Assembly: GCA_027924645.1 (NCBI GenBank)
Contig: BSBN01000888.1
Span: forward strand, 18,666,001-18,730,000
DNA: 64,000 bases
Direction of reading: 5' to 3'
Source: Cunninghamia lanceolata
Lineage: Eukaryota > Streptophyta > Pinopsida > Cupressales > Cupressaceae
The number at the start of each line of letters is the position of its first letter. The first letter of the stretch is position 1. A program made the translations under genes and the position numbers. The notes under the pieces were generated by a model. It worked only from the letters and a program-made list of their open reading frames with translations, had not been told where the DNA came from and ran no database searches. Positions 1 to 11,870 of this stretch are shown one piece after another.

Positions 1-2082
1 TGTGAAGGGTGATACTCTAGAGTTGAGTGTGTCCACTCTCTTACCCCTCTGTAAACTCACCTTTTTTGAGTTTTTGTGTTGTATAAATATCCATGGGTGT
101 ATGTGTGTTTCGGTGTGTTGTTGTTTTTTTTTTTTTTTTTTACCTGTTGTGAAGTGGACTTGAATTTACCTAGGTGCGTGGATGATCTCCCTAGCTCAGG
201 GGTGACCCTCTTGCGGGTCTACGGTAGGGAGGAGAGCAGCTTGTGTGGTGTTTCTTTCATTGTGTGATATGCAGGTTTCTGGGAACTTATTGTGAAGCTT
301 GAAAAAGATTATTGGATCTTAGAAAATATTTTATTTTCCTTAAGTCTTATGGACAGTTTGATCTTTTAATAGCTCCTTCTTTGTCACTTTTCCAAAAGGA
401 GAAATTATCTCCCTATTGATGTATAAATTGTTATTTTTGGAGTTGTGAGGAAATCCTCTGTGATTGGATTGTTGATTGTATTCTACTCTTCATTAAGTTT
501 TACCATTTTAAAATGAGGAAAGGAAGAGGAAATTTGTTTTTAAAAGGATATTAGAATTGTCTAGTTCCTTCTACTTCTACTTGCAAAGTTGTGAGTTAGT
601 TGATGTTTTAAGTAAGTTTGTAAAAGTATTATTCCTGTGCAAGCTTAGTAGAAATATTAGTTTTAAATTTTGTTAAAAGTCAAGTTGTAATTTTGCTACC
701 ATGAAAGAAATGAAATTTGGGTTGCAGTATTGCTTTTGAAATTATCACCACCTTGAAGGTCTCTTCCTAGGGTGGGGACCATTTTACTATTCAATTTTCA
801 ATATTTACTATTCACTTTCCACTAATCACTATTCATTTTTACTATTCACTATGTACTTTTACTCTTCGCTTTTCACTATTCATTGAAGGCAAACTTATGT
901 ATTTTAAAACATTTGACTTGAAATAGAAATTTTAATCTAAGAAAGTGGGATTTATTTATGCATAATAATACAAATTGAACAGATGTTTAAACTCTGAGTT
1001 GCAATTCAGAAATACATTGTTTATACAATTACAATTTAAAAAGAGCATACGTGAATATATTTTAATTTTAAGGAAGAGTTTCTCAGAAGTTTTAACAATT
1101 ATCCCAAATTAAATGACAGGAAAATGAAGAGGAAAGTATGATCCCTTCATTTACAAAGGACACTAAAAATAAACACAAACAAGCCATCACAGGCATTCCA
1201 TGAGTGGCCATTTTAAACTCAACTGTAGATTTAGAGAATAAATGTCCAATTGAGAAAAAAAAAGACAGAGAAAGAACAGCTAACCTTGGAAAACAAAGAG
1301 GAGAAAATGCATGGCATTTCTGAATAGGGATAAGAGAACTAAGTAAGTTTAACCTAATGTTAAACCTGTTGAGGAACAAGTTGATTAATAAAATTAAATC
1401 AAACGTTGAACTAAAACCTAGAGCGGAACCCTAGGGAGACTGAGTCAAGCAAAGTTAACCAACCTTGTGTAAGTGATCTGGTTTACCAAGAAATTAGGAA
1501 TAATGTAAAGGCTGTAGTGTTATTGTTGTTCGATAAAGAACGTGAAGAAAAAAAAAAAGATAACATAAGAAGATCTTGCACAACGGGAAGGGGAATGAGA
1601 TAGAAATACAATCAAAATTAAATTTTAGAGAAACGGTAAAATGAACGTGATAGAAATACAATCAAAATTAAATTCCAAGAAAAGGAAGAGAGGGCAAATG
1701 AATGAGCTTGGTTGAAAATGCTAAGTCTGAGAAATTAATATTAAATTCTAGAAAATGGAAAGAAGAATCAAATGACCGTACTTTGCAAAAAAATGATCTA
1801 TCACCTAAAACAACTGTTGTTCAAATATATTTCGTGAGATTAACCTAAGTCAGGAAACCACACATTTCCTTGCATAGTATGTGCACATATGTATTTGGTA
1901 TGCTGCCGACAACTATATTGTTTTTGCCTTAAGCGTACGCCACCGAGCACGCCTACACGTGCGAGGGGATTTCTAGGGAAGAGTGGGAAAATTTTTGGTA
2001 TTTCATTTCATGACCACATGGCGCATGTGGACATGACATGTGTGATGCATGTTGTGACTGCATGGAAAATGTGGGCATGACA
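1..2082 (+). repeat. 5' LTR (3' part only) of the Ty3/gypsy element
   Basis: This matches the last 2078 bases of the right LTR (9224-11301) with a few differences per hundred bases by eye. It ends in ...GACA two bases before the primer-binding site. About 2.1 kb of the LTR lies to the left of the window. It carries a low-complexity block of TTCACTATTCA-type words near 785-890. Short ORFs inside it look spurious. Confidence 0.92.
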
Positions 2083-2084
2083 TT

Positions 2085-2096
2085 TGGTATCAGAGC
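2085..2096 (+). other. Primer-binding site, initiator tRNA-Met type
   Basis: TGGTATCAGAGC is the standard complement to the 3' end of plant initiator tRNA-Met. It lies two bases after the LTR end (TT spacer), where minus-strand DNA synthesis starts. Confidence 0.92.
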
Positions 2097-2163
2097 CAAG
2101 TTTAAACACTTGGCATAATTGGGCACATTATTATTCTACAACATCGATTAATTAAAGTCTACC

Positions 2164-3696
2164 ATGTTTTGTAGGATGCCTGCCCGATGTGCTCGAGGAG
2201 CACAATCACGCAAGACAGCATCTATTGAGGTGCATAGTGATTCCTTGGGTAAGGGACAAGGACCCACAGTTATAGCAGATCCACCCATACCACAAGCACC
2301 AACTATACCACAGGCACCACTCATACCACAGGCACCACCTGTACCACAGTTACCACCAGTAATTGACCTAGGCCCACAGATTCTTTAGACACTGCAGGCC
2401 TTGTTAGGGCGGTTACCATCAGCTATTCCAGAACCACATAGTGAGCCTCACGTTGATCCACGAGAAGAGCCATGTAATGAGCCATGTGCAGAATCGTGTG
2501 CTGAGCCATATGTGAAACCTCGCATAGATCCATTAGAGGTGCCATGCATGGAGGATTTCATTGAGATTCTAGACACTACAGTAGAAGAGGTAGGGTTAGC
2601 CTACCATGCATGGAGTAGGAGTCCCCTGAGACACTCGAAACGAGATGAGACCAGTAGGGTAGGACAGGTATACCATGGACCGTATGAGTATGGATTAGAT
2701 GAGCCCATTATAGGGCTCAGAGACAGAGGAGATCCCATTAGAGATTTGCTTAGGCTCAACCCACCTACTTTTGCAGAAGCTACTGAGGGAGCTGTGGCCG
2801 AGGCTTGGTTGATTAGTCTGGACAGGTGTTTCACGTCAGGACCTTACAAGAGCAACATGAAAGCATGAGTGGCAGTGCATCTCTTGAAAGATGCAACAGC
2901 TACCTGGTGGTGCACTGAGGAGTGCAAGCGCTGACTATCCCTAGATACACTCACTTGGGATATCTTCATAGAGCGCTTTAATGCATGATATTTGTCAGAG
3001 CATTACAGACAGCGCAGGATTGATGAGTTCCATGAGTTACAATAGAGAGGACTCACTGTTGCTCAATATGAGAGCCGGTTCATCGAGCTTTCTTGTTACG
3101 CGGAGTACCTCCAGGATGAGAAACTCTTGGTACACAAATTCATCAGAGGCCTAAATCACGGGATAGAAGGACTAGTATGTATGGCAAATCCCCAAACCAT
3201 GAGCGAGACTATAGAAAAGGCTCTTATTGTAGAGGAAATTCAGGGACGAGGGCAGAATTCATGCCCACAGTATCAAGGTCGTAATCCCCAACAACAACAG
3301 AATTTTTATAGACCGTAATTTACACCACAGAGAGGAGGGTTTTATTCCTCATCATTACCTCCTAGGCCTCCATAGTAGCATCAGCAAAAATCTAGGGCCC
3401 AACAGAGGGCTCAGGGGGGATAGAACCATGGATGGCAGCAGTAGGGCCAGCGTAGAGACCAGAGAAGTAGGGATCTTCTGCAGAACCCACAAGGTCTCAG
3501 CAATCAAACAGAGGGTCACAGGGGTCCACTAGGCAGATCGGAATAGCAGTCAGGTAGGACTCAGTCTGTATAGTTACAAGCTAGGGGCCCATGCTATGTA
3601 TGTGGTGGGGCAGGGCATTTAGCCAGGAAGTGTCCACAGCGATTTACAGCAGTTGGACAGCCCCATGTAGGAGGATCTAAGTAGACTGTAGGTGAT
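2164..3696 (+). pseudogene. gag: gag of the Ty3/gypsy element (capsid and zinc knuckle), broken by stops
   Basis: Gag packages the element RNA into virus-like particles. Open stretches at 2164-2388, 2401-2868 and 3127-3318 are separated by stops and frame changes. The first ATG is at 2164, and a second at 2176 gives a start (MPAR...) closer to the usual chromovirus form. The N-terminal part has tandem proline-rich PQAP words and then acidic EPC/EPH repeats. The central part has the retrotransposon gag fold wording (ATWW near 2900, with a TGA nearby). A CCHC zinc knuckle (C-x2-C-x4-H-x4-C: CYVCGGAGHLARKC) is readable near 3592-3635. The linker before it is glutamine-rich and contains many TAG triplets where CAG is expected. 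Confidence 0.85.
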
Positions 3697-4197
3697 ATGG
3701 GTAGATTCCACCACATGTTTGCAGCAGTTGACAACTGTCAGGCTAATTTCCAAGCTTTATTCATTGAGACAGCAGGTACGATTAGGGATTTCCCTATCTC
3801 TATTCTTTTTGACTCTGGAGCTACCGATTCTTTCCTGTCTACCTCGTTAGTGGAATGTTGCAGGCTAGTGGCTTATAGGAAAGACATTACGTGGGAGGTT
3901 GAGTTGGCCTCTGGGGTCAAGATGTCAGTAGATACTATGGTTAGAGATTGTGAGATCTCCTTAGGTTCCTTCACTACAACATGTGACCTTAGGGTTATTC
4001 CATTAGGATCCTATGAAGTAGTTCTAGGTATGTACTGGCTTGCGGCTCATAGAGCTAAACTAGATTATCACTAGAGGACGATTAGTTGCTTAGATAATCA
4101 TGGCACACTGGTCGAGATAGTGGGTGTTCAGAAGCCCACGACAGTTCGTATGATATCTACTCAGTAGCTTAAGTGCTGCATGTGGAAGGGTTGTTAG
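3697..4197 (+). pseudogene. Aspartic protease domain of the Ty3/gypsy polyprotein
   Basis: The open stretch 3697-4074 carries the retropepsin active-site signature FDSGATDSFLS, with the catalytic Asp inside DSGA. The downstream LGMYWL stretch corresponds to the family's LGMDWL motif. The protease cleaves the polyprotein into mature parts. The frame stops at a TAG after LDYH (about 4072), with further stops near 4165 and 4195 before the reverse transcriptase. The active-site residues look intact, but the domain is not in one frame with its neighbours. Confidence 0.83.
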
Positions 4198-5620
4198 ATG
4201 TTTGCTATTACGGTCAGTGACAAATCAAAGGATGAGCCTAAGGTTACCTTAGATGATCACCCTATCTTGAGAGACTTTGCCGACGTATTCCCACTGGAGT
4301 TACTAGTTATGCCTCCACACAGAGAGGTCGATTTCCACATCGACTTAGTGCCAGGTGCAGAACCCGTGTCTCGTGCACCCTACAGGATGACTACACATCA
4401 GCTTACAGAACTTAAACTACAGTTAGAAGAGTTACTTGAAAAGGGGCACATCTGACCTAGCATTTCACCCTGGGTGCACCGGTCATCTTTGTGAAGAAGA
4501 AGGATGGGTCTCTTCGACTATGCATGGATTATAGGTAGTTGAACAAGGTGACGGTGAAGAACCATTATCCTCTGCCTAGGATTGATGACCTCTTTGATCA
4601 GATGTAGGGAGCCAGAGTGTTCTCAAAAATTAATTTAAAATCTAGGTATCACCAATTGCGCATCACAGAGGTAGACATTCATAAGACTGCTTTTCGAAGC
4701 AGATATGGCCATTATGAGTTCACTGTGGTACCCTTCTATTTGACGAATGCCCCTGCACTATTCATGAGTCTCATGAACGAGGTGTTTCGTACTTACTTGG
4801 ATCGGTTCATGATCATATTTCTTGATAATATTTTAATTTGTTCGCGAACCAAGGAGGAACATGTGGATCATTTGCGTCAAGTTTTGCAGTGCTTACGAGA
4901 GCAGCAGCTTTATGGCAACCTGGCGAAGTGTGCCTTCTTCAGGACAGAGGTGCAATACTTGGGGCACATCTTATTAAGCAATGGCATCTCCATATATCCA
5001 TCGAAGATCAGAGCAATTCAGGACTGGCCAGTACCCACCAGTGTGATAGAAGTCAGGAGCTTTATGGGATTAGCCGGTTATTACCGTAGATTTGTCAAGG
5101 GCTTTTCTAGGATAGCACATCCCATCACTTCCCTTCAGTGAAAAGGGAAAAGTTTCACTTGGACTGAGTAGTGTGAGAAGGCCTTTGGGATCCTCAAGGA
5201 GCGTCTTACCAGTGCTCCCATTTTAGCAGTTCTAGATCCTGCAGAGGATTTTGTTGTTTGTACAGATGCATCATTAGAGGGTTTGGGAGCTGTGCTTATG
5301 CAGGGAGGTAGAGTGATTGCATACAAATCACGCAAACATAAGACACATAAACTAAACTAGCCTACTCACGATTTAGAGCTCACAGTAGTTATTCATGCTC
5401 TTGTTCGTTGGAGACATTTTCTCTTAGGTCGATGCTTTGAGCTCCATTCAGATCACCATAGCTTACAGTATATTTTTACATAGCCAAATCTGAATGCTCA
5501 CCAGCAGCATTGGATGGATTTCTTATGCGAGTACGACTTTGATGTCCACTACATCAAAGGGAAGTAGAACGTGGTTGCTGACGCTTTAAGTCAGAGGCAC
5601 CATGAGATCCTGACCTTAAC
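4198..5620 (+). pseudogene. pol: Reverse transcriptase and RNase H of the Ty3/gypsy element
   Basis: The RT begins with the chromovirus wording PPHREVDFHIDLVPG and runs through the fingers and palm to RNase H ([12 protein letters not shown] near 5265). Decay is clear. GHI is followed by TGA where the family has arginine. One G appears to be missing near 4471-4474 in the SPWGAP motif, shifting frame. The DYRQLNK motif has TAG in place of the Gln codon near 4536. DQMQGA has TAG near 4605. The catalytic box reads FLDNILI instead of FLDDILI, so a metal-binding Asp is replaced by Asn. RNase H contains further stops, for example a TAG at WTE-CEKAF near 5168. It cannot produce active enzyme. Confidence 0.9.
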
Positions 5621-5829
5621 ATTAAAGGTGATCTTGAGGGACCGCATCTTACAACATCTGTCAGGGGACGAGTGGTTTCTTGAGGTGCAGCAAGAAATTT
5701 AGAATCAGGGGGCCCTTATGGGTAAATTCACATGATATTCCCTTGAGTCTGATGGTTTGCTTAGACATCGGCAGTGTATCTATGTACCCCGTACAGGTGA
5801 CCTGCATACAGTGATTCTTTTATAGGCTC

Positions 5830-6655
5830 ATAGAGCACCTTATGCAGCACATCAAGGAGTGAAGAAGATGCATACCGATTTGTGACAGTTATATCATTGG
5901 GCTGGGATGAGACGAGACATTGCAGAATATGTTGCCTTGAGTGTCAGAAGGCTAAGGTTGAGCATCAACATCTAGCAGGACTATTGTACCCTCACAAGAT
6001 ACCTGAGTGGCAATGGGACACCATTTCCATGGACTTTATCGTTGGTCTACCTATGTCATCACATCGTCATGATGCCATCATGGTGACAGTTGACAAGTTG
6101 ACCAAGGTGGTGCATTTCTCACCTATACGCACAACGTACAATGCACCATCAGTGGCGAGAGTGTTCTTAGATCAAATTGTTAGACTTCACGGAGTACCTC
6201 ACCGCATCATTTCTGATAGAGACTCTATATTCACTTCATCATTTTGGAGAGCCTTACATCAAGCATTGGGCACACAGCTCAACTTCAGTTCAGCATACCA
6301 TCCAGAGACTGACAGACAGACAGAGAGAGTTAATCACGTGTTAGAAGATATGCTTCATATGTATGTTATGGACCATCAATCTAGATGGGAGGAGTATCTG
6401 TATCTAGTTGAGTTTGCCTACAATAATGGGCATCACAGCTCGTTGGGTATGCCTCCTTTCTAGGCTTTATACGAAAGATCGTGTAGGACACCATTGAGTT
6501 GGGATCGGATAGAGGATAGGGTCGCCATTGGTCCAGAACTAGTTCAGGACATGGAGCAGCAGATTGCACTAATTAAACAGAGACTTCAAGAGGCACAGGA
6601 TAGACTGAAGAAGTATGCCGATGCAAAGAGAACTGATTAGAGCTTCTCACTAGGT
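5830..6655 (+). pseudogene. Integrase of the Ty3/gypsy element
   Basis: An HHCC zinc-binding region is recognisable from about 5840 to 5950 (HTDL-QLYHW, then CLECQKAK), with a stop at 5882 and a frame change near 5925. The catalytic core follows in one frame to 6463: MDFIVGLP, ISDRDSIFTS and ETDRQTERVN supply the DDE residues, all present. The frame ends with TAG where the family has PFQALYG (CAG to TAG). Integrase inserts the cDNA into the genome. Confidence 0.9.
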
Positions 6656-7093
6656 GACAGGGTATTTTTGAGAGTGTGACCGCACAAGAGTCCAATCCAT
6701 TACGGATAGGGCTCTAAACTCACACCTCAATTTGTAGGACTTTTTGAGATTTTGGAGTGAATAGGACCTGTAGCCTATCATCTCACCTTGCCACCTAGCC
6801 TATTGCGTATCCATGATATTTTTCATGTTTCAGTTTTACGTCGTTATATCTCTGACTTATCTCATGTATTGGATTGGAGTGCTCTTCAGGTAGAGGCAGA
6901 CGAACAACTGGCATTGGAGCTAATTCACATATTGGCTCGTCGGATGCTGGGCCTTCGAGGTCGAGAGCTGGACCAGGTTAAGGTCCAATGGGACATGATG
7001 GACGAGGTCACTGCAACATGGGAGGATGCAGCGAAACTAAGGACTCTGTATCCTCACCTCTTTGATAACTTCCAGGAGGAAGTACAATCTTAG
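6656..7093 (+). pseudogene. Integrase C-terminus and chromodomain-like tail
   Basis: The region starts with the GPY-type segment (LGDRVFLRV near 6655, then VGLFEILE and GPVAYHLTLP) interrupted by TGA and TAG. The open stretch 6788-7093 reads LRIHDIFHVSVLRRYI, then VKVQW, ATWE and a terminal YPHLF. This is the arrangement of the degenerate chromodomain at the C-terminus of plant chromovirus integrases, thought to steer integration to marked chromatin. The terminal TAG (7091-7093) overlaps the first bases of the polypurine tract. Confidence 0.82.
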
Positions 7094-7102
7094 GGGGGAG
7101 GA
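7092..7102 (+). other. Polypurine tract of the Ty3/gypsy element
   Basis: AGGGGGGAGGA lies immediately before the TGTGAGG start of the 3' LTR and primes plus-strand synthesis. It overlaps the polyprotein stop codon. Confidence 0.9.
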
Positions 7103-8027
7103 TGTGAGGCCAACACTTTTGCATTTCTGTACATCTGACTATTTAGCTTACTATTGTTGGTATTTTTACATTTATGGGACTGTTGTTCCTAGATTTTTAA
7201 ACTATTAAACCTTATTATGTTAAACGAAAACTAGTTGGGTGATGTTAGTTAGATGTTTTCTTTAAGAGAAAACAAATTAGGTGATGTTATATAGATGTTT
7301 ATTCTAGTAGGAAAACTAATTGGGTGATGTTAGATAGAAAATTGTCATGTGATTTTATTATGTTGATAAGAACTATGGTATGCTTTAGAAATACATGTAT
7401 TAAATTTGCTTCAGCTATGATATGTATATGTGGAATTAACTTTGAGATTGAGTGTGCAGGTATTTCTAACAAAACCACAGATACATGAGATTATTCCACA
7501 CCGTATGTCATAATCCCTTGTGAAGCCGATCTAGTTCCACGAGGAACCAAGATCAACTCTGTGTTTGGTGTAATGTTGTAATGTTATAATATTGTCTTGC
7601 ATGAGGTTGAATGGGTTAGGTCTACCCTTTTGTAAAATTGAATTATTATTTGTGTTGTAAGAATTGTATTTGAATTTCATTTTTTTTAATTTAAATTTTT
7701 GAGACCCTTTTGTTGTGTCTTAATTTGACCCTGGGTGTCCTAACTAAGTTTAAATTGACCCTGGGTTATACCCCATGGGTCTAGGGTCACTTTTGACTTG
7801 GGTAACACTTAGTTAACCTCCGTATGGTCACCTTAACTTCACAATGAAGTTAAGTGACGAATTTAGAGGCATGTGAAGGATAGGATAAGTGGGATCAACA
7901 CTCAAGCCTATCCTTTCTCTATTTCCAAGGCATGAAATAACTCCATGGTCCACAAATAAAGGAGGGACTTATATTCTTGTTCCCTCACTTTTGGTCAGAG
8001 TTCCCATGAAGTGGTGTGGTCCTTCAT

Positions 8028-8166
8028 GGGTGGGGATATTTTTTTAATTCCACTTGGGATAGTGGGGATATTTTTTTAATTCCACTTGGGATGGTGAGGA
8101 TATTTTTTTAATTCCACTTGGGATAGTGGGGATATTTTTTTAATTCCACTTAGGATAGTGGAAAAA
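8028..8166 (+). repeat. Tandem repeat of about 35 bp, about four copies, inside the 3' LTR
   Basis: The unit GGGGATATTTTTTTAATTCC followed by ACTTGGGATAGT recurs four times with one or two changes per copy, upstream of the LTR TATA box. Confidence 0.85.
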
Positions 8167-8250
8167 GGAGTGGGGATATTTAAATATTATAATCTTAAAA
8201 AATTCATAAATATTACAATCTATAATTCATTTTTGTCCTCACATGTGAAT

Positions 8251-8470
8251 TTAAAATTCACAAATAATGTGAGCCCTTGATGTCATAATCCACTCTTCCC
8301 AAACAAATGAATTTTTAATTCATCCACTATGAATTTAAAATTCACAAATAATGTGAGCCCTTGATGTCATAATTCACTCTTCCCAAAAAAATAAATTTTT
8401 AATTCATCCACTATGAATTTAAAATTCATAAATAATGTGAGCCCTTGATCTCAACTCCTGGTCCTCACCT
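8251..8470 (+). repeat. 84-bp tandem repeat, about 2.5 copies, inside the 3' LTR
   Basis: TTCA(C/T)AAATAATGTGAGCCC starts at 8257, 8341 and 8425, a spacing of exactly 84. It lies directly upstream of the TATA box, a position where LTR enhancers are often duplicated. Confidence 0.85.
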
Positions 8471-8492
8471 TCCATTCCCTTTTTAGAAAATC

Positions 8493-8500
8493 TATAAATA
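8493..8500 (+). promoter_or_regulatory. Probable TATA box of the LTR promoter
   Basis: TATAAATA in the context CTATAAATAGGACCC is a good plant TATA box. It lies about 1.4 kb into the LTR, so transcription would start near 8525. Confidence 0.6.
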
Positions 8501-8943
8501 GGACCCTTCTCTAAGCAATGAGGGAGACCAGATTTTTGCAGGAGAACTTGGTTCTTGCAGGGGAACTTGATTCTTATAGGGGGACTTCATTCTTGCATTC
8601 TTATCATGCTTAATTTCTTCTTCTGGCATCCTCATAATGCCCAATTCCTTCTCTATTCTCCTCTTCCTAGCCTCATAATGCTGAAATTATTCTAGCCATC
8701 CTATATCCTCCATTCATTATCCCTTGGTTGTGATCATAGAGAGATTGTGTTGTTTTTGAGAAGGAGAGATTGGGAGAGGACACTAAGTGTGAAGCTCTTC
8801 ATTAACTTCTTCCATTAAAGGGCTTTTTAAGGTTGGTTTTCATGACTTTTCCTTTGTATTTCTATTTGTTGCATGAAGGATGTGTGAAAATTATATATTT
8901 TGCTTGTGTTGTAAATTTTGTTATTGTGGAAAAATTTTATTGG

Positions 8944-9045
8944 GTTGTTGACAGAGCTTCTTCCACTTGGGAGAAATGCTCATCAACTGTGGGGTGTTGA
9001 CAGAGCATCTTCCACTTGGGAAAAATGCTCATCAAGTGCGGGGTA
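8944..9045 (+). repeat. 51-bp tandem duplication inside the 3' LTR
   Basis: TTGACAGAGC(T/A)TCTTCCACTT and the following bases up to ATGCTCATCAA occur twice, about 51 bases apart. The second copy differs by a few bases. Confidence 0.8.
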
Positions 9046-11301
9046 AGGGAGGAGTGATCCTCCTCAAGTGCATGCCTTGTTTCTTTTGAGATGTTGAAAG
9101 CCTTGAGGGCATTTGTGTGAATTTGAGAAAATTGGTTATATGGCTTGAGAGCCAAATATGATATTCCTTGGAATCTGATGATCTTGTTTGGCTTGAGGCC
9201 ATGAGAAAAATTGTGTTGAAATATTGTGAAGGGTGATACTCTAGAGTTGAGTGTGTCCACTCTCTTACCCCTCTATAAACTCACCTTTGTTGAGTTCTTG
9301 TGTTGTGTAAATATCTATGGGTGTATGTGTGTTTCAGTGTGTTGTTTTATTTTTGTTTTTTTTACCTGTTGTGAAGTGGATTTGAATTTCCCTAGGTGTG
9401 TGTATAATCTCCCTAGCTCAGGGGTGACCCTCTTGCGGGTCTACGGTAGGGAGGAGAGCAGCTTGTGTGGTGTTTCTTTCATTGTGTGATATGCAGGTTT
9501 CTGGGAACTTATTGTGAAGCTTGGAGAAGATTATTGGATCTTAGAAAATATTTTATTTTCCTTAAGTCTTATGGAGAGCCTGATCTTTTAATAGCTCCTT
9601 CCTTGTTGCTTTTCCAAAAGGAGAAATTATCTCCCTATTGATGTATAAATTGTTATTTTTGGAGTTGTGAGGAAATCTTCTATGATTGGATTGTTGATTG
9701 TATTCTACTCTTCATTAAGTTTTACCATTTTAAAATGAGGAAAGGAAGAGGAAATTTGTTTTTAAAAGGATATTAGAATTGTCTAGTTCCTTCTACTTCT
9801 ACTTGCAAAGTTGTGAGTTAGTTGATGTCTTAAGTAAGTTTGTAAAAGTATTATTCCTGTGCAAGCTTAGTAGAAATATTTGTTTTAAATTTTGTTAAAA
9901 GTCAAGTTGTAATTTTGCTACCATGAAAGAAATGAAATTTGGGTTGCAGTATTGCTTTTGAAATTATCACCACCTTGAAGGTCTCTTCCTAGGGTGGGGA
10001 CCATTTTACTTTTTAATTTTCACTATTTACTATTCACTTTCCACTAATCACTATTCATTTTTACTATTCACTATTTACTTTTACTATTCACTTTTCACTA
10101 TTCATTGAAGGCAAACTTATGTAGTTTAAAACATTTGACTTGAAATAGAAATTTTAATCAGAGAAAGTGGGATTTATTTATGCATAATAATATGAATTGA
10201 ACAGATGTTTAAATTCTGAGTTGCAATTTAGAAATACATTGTTTATACAATTACAATTTAAAAAGAGCATAGGTGAATATATTTTAATTTTAAGGAAGAG
10301 TTTCTCAGAAGTTTTAACAATTATCCCAAATTAAATGATAGGAAAATGAAGAGGAAAGTATGATCCCTTCATTTACAAAGGACACTGAAAATAAATGCAA
10401 ACAAGCCATCACAGGCATTCCATGAGTGGCCATTTTAAACTCAACTGTAGATTTAGAGAATAAACGTCTAATTGAGACAAAAAAAAGATAGAGAAAGAAC
10501 AGCTAACCTTGGAAAACAAAGAGGAGAAAATGCATGGCATTTCCAAATAGGGCTAAGAGAAGTAATTTTAACCTAACATTAAACCAGTTTAGGAACAAGT
10601 TGATTAATAAAATTAAATCAAACGTTGAACTAAAACCTAGAGCGGAACCCTAGGGAGACTGAGTCAAGTGAAGTTAACCAACCCTATGTAAGTGATCTGG
10701 TTTACCAAGAAATTATGAATAATGTAAAGACTGTAGTGTTATTGCTATTTGATAAAGAACGTGAAGAAAAAAAATAGGATAACATAAGAAGATCTTGCAC
10801 AACGGGAAGGGGAATGAGATAGAAATCCAATCAAAATTAAATTTCAGAGAAATGGTAAAATGAACATGATAGAAATACAATCAAAATTAAATTCCAAGAA
10901 AAGGAAGAGAGGACAAATGAACGAGCTTGGTTGAAAATGCTAAGTCTGAGAAATTAATATTAAATTCCAGAAAATGGAAAGAAGATTCAAATGACCGTGC
11001 TTTGCAAAAAAATGATCTATCACCTAAAACAACTGTTGTTCAAATATATTTTGTGAGATTAACCTAAGTCAGGAAACCATGCATTTCCTTGCGTAGTGTG
11101 TGCACATATGTATTTGGTACACCACCAACAACTATATTGTTTTTGCCTTAAGCTTACGCCACCGAGCACGCCTACATGTGTGAGGGGATTTCTAGGGAAG
11201 AGTGGGAAAATTTTTGGTATTTCATGTCATGACCACATGGTACATGTGGACATGACATGTGTGATGCATGTTGTGACTGCATGGGAAATGTGGGCATGAC
11301 A

Positions 11302-11870
11302 AAAGTAGTTGTAGATTGTGATTGGGCAAGTCCCAAGGACTCCAAGAATGTTTGGTAGACATTCATGTAACCTAATTTGCAAATGGTACCAAAGCACAAG
11401 GATAAGGTATCACAATAGGTAGAAATGATGCCAAGGGTCAAGTAAATAGCACCAAAACAGTGAGCTTTTGGCGACTATGAAAATGGTAACAAAACAAATT
11501 TTTTAGGCTCCAAACTATGAAGTTTTAGTGCCAAAATGGGACAGTGATTTCAATTTTTCTCAGGTATTTTGGTAAATTTTGGCAAAATCCTAGGTTTTGG
11601 TCTCAAAATTTTAGATTTGGAAAGTCAAAGGATAGATTTTTGGTGATGTCAAAAGTTGCAATGGTTGAATGACTTAGGAAGTTTCAAATAATGTCAATGA
11701 TGGTTTCTTAGCAAGCATACAAACACTCCAAACAAGAGAATATAATGGCTAAGGGTTTTCATGTTGAATGTGGTAAATCGAACATTCATCAAGAACTCGT
11801 ACAACTTGAGTCAGGAAAAAGATACTACTTGTTGATTCCCTACGTGGATTTCTCCATATACTAAGACAAG
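11302..11870. other. Non-coding spacer between two LTR elements
   Basis: No coding region is seen. The sequence has loosely repeated words such as GGTACCAAA, AGTGCCAAAA and TAGCACCAAAACAG. Similar words recur at 17280-17560 and 17900-18000, beyond the next element, so both sides may be parts of one older repeat split by the insertion at 11871. Confidence 0.5.

Larger units (their letters stand above)
1..11301 (+). mobile_element. Ty3/gypsy LTR retrotransposon, chromovirus (Tekay/Del-like), decayed, 5' end outside window
   Basis: Bases 1-2082 are repeated at 9224-11301, each followed or preceded by the expected landmarks: a primer-binding site after the left copy and a polypurine tract before 7103. 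The interior (2083-7102, about 5.0 kb) reads gag, zinc knuckle, protease, reverse transcriptase, RNase H, integrase and a C-terminal chromodomain-like segment, all on the plus strand. This order and the domain wording fit plant chromoviruses of the Tekay/Del type, known for long LTRs. Every domain is broken by stops or frameshifts, so the copy is inactive. The 5' target duplication lies outside the window; the five bases after the 3' LTR are AAAGT. The right LTR implies an element of about 13.4 kb. Confidence 0.93.
7103..11301 (+). repeat. 3' LTR of the Ty3/gypsy element, complete, about 4.2 kb
   Basis: It starts TGTGAGG directly after the polypurine tract and ends ...CATGACA; the last 2.08 kb match bases 1-2082. 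The length of 4199 bp is very long even for this lineage. It contains a TATA box (8493), three local tandem repeats (near 8030, 8251 and 8944) and AT-rich sequence. I see no convincing coding region in it. Confidence 0.9.

Noticed and set aside
1092..1379. 95-codon minus-strand ORF in the 5' LTR
   Set aside because: It lies inside an LTR, has no recognisable motif, and I found no sign that it is preserved in the matching part of the other LTR.
9226..9489. 87-codon plus-strand ORF in the 3' LTR
   Set aside because: Cys/Phe-rich chance frame; the corresponding frame in the 5' LTR (76-267) has a different start and length.
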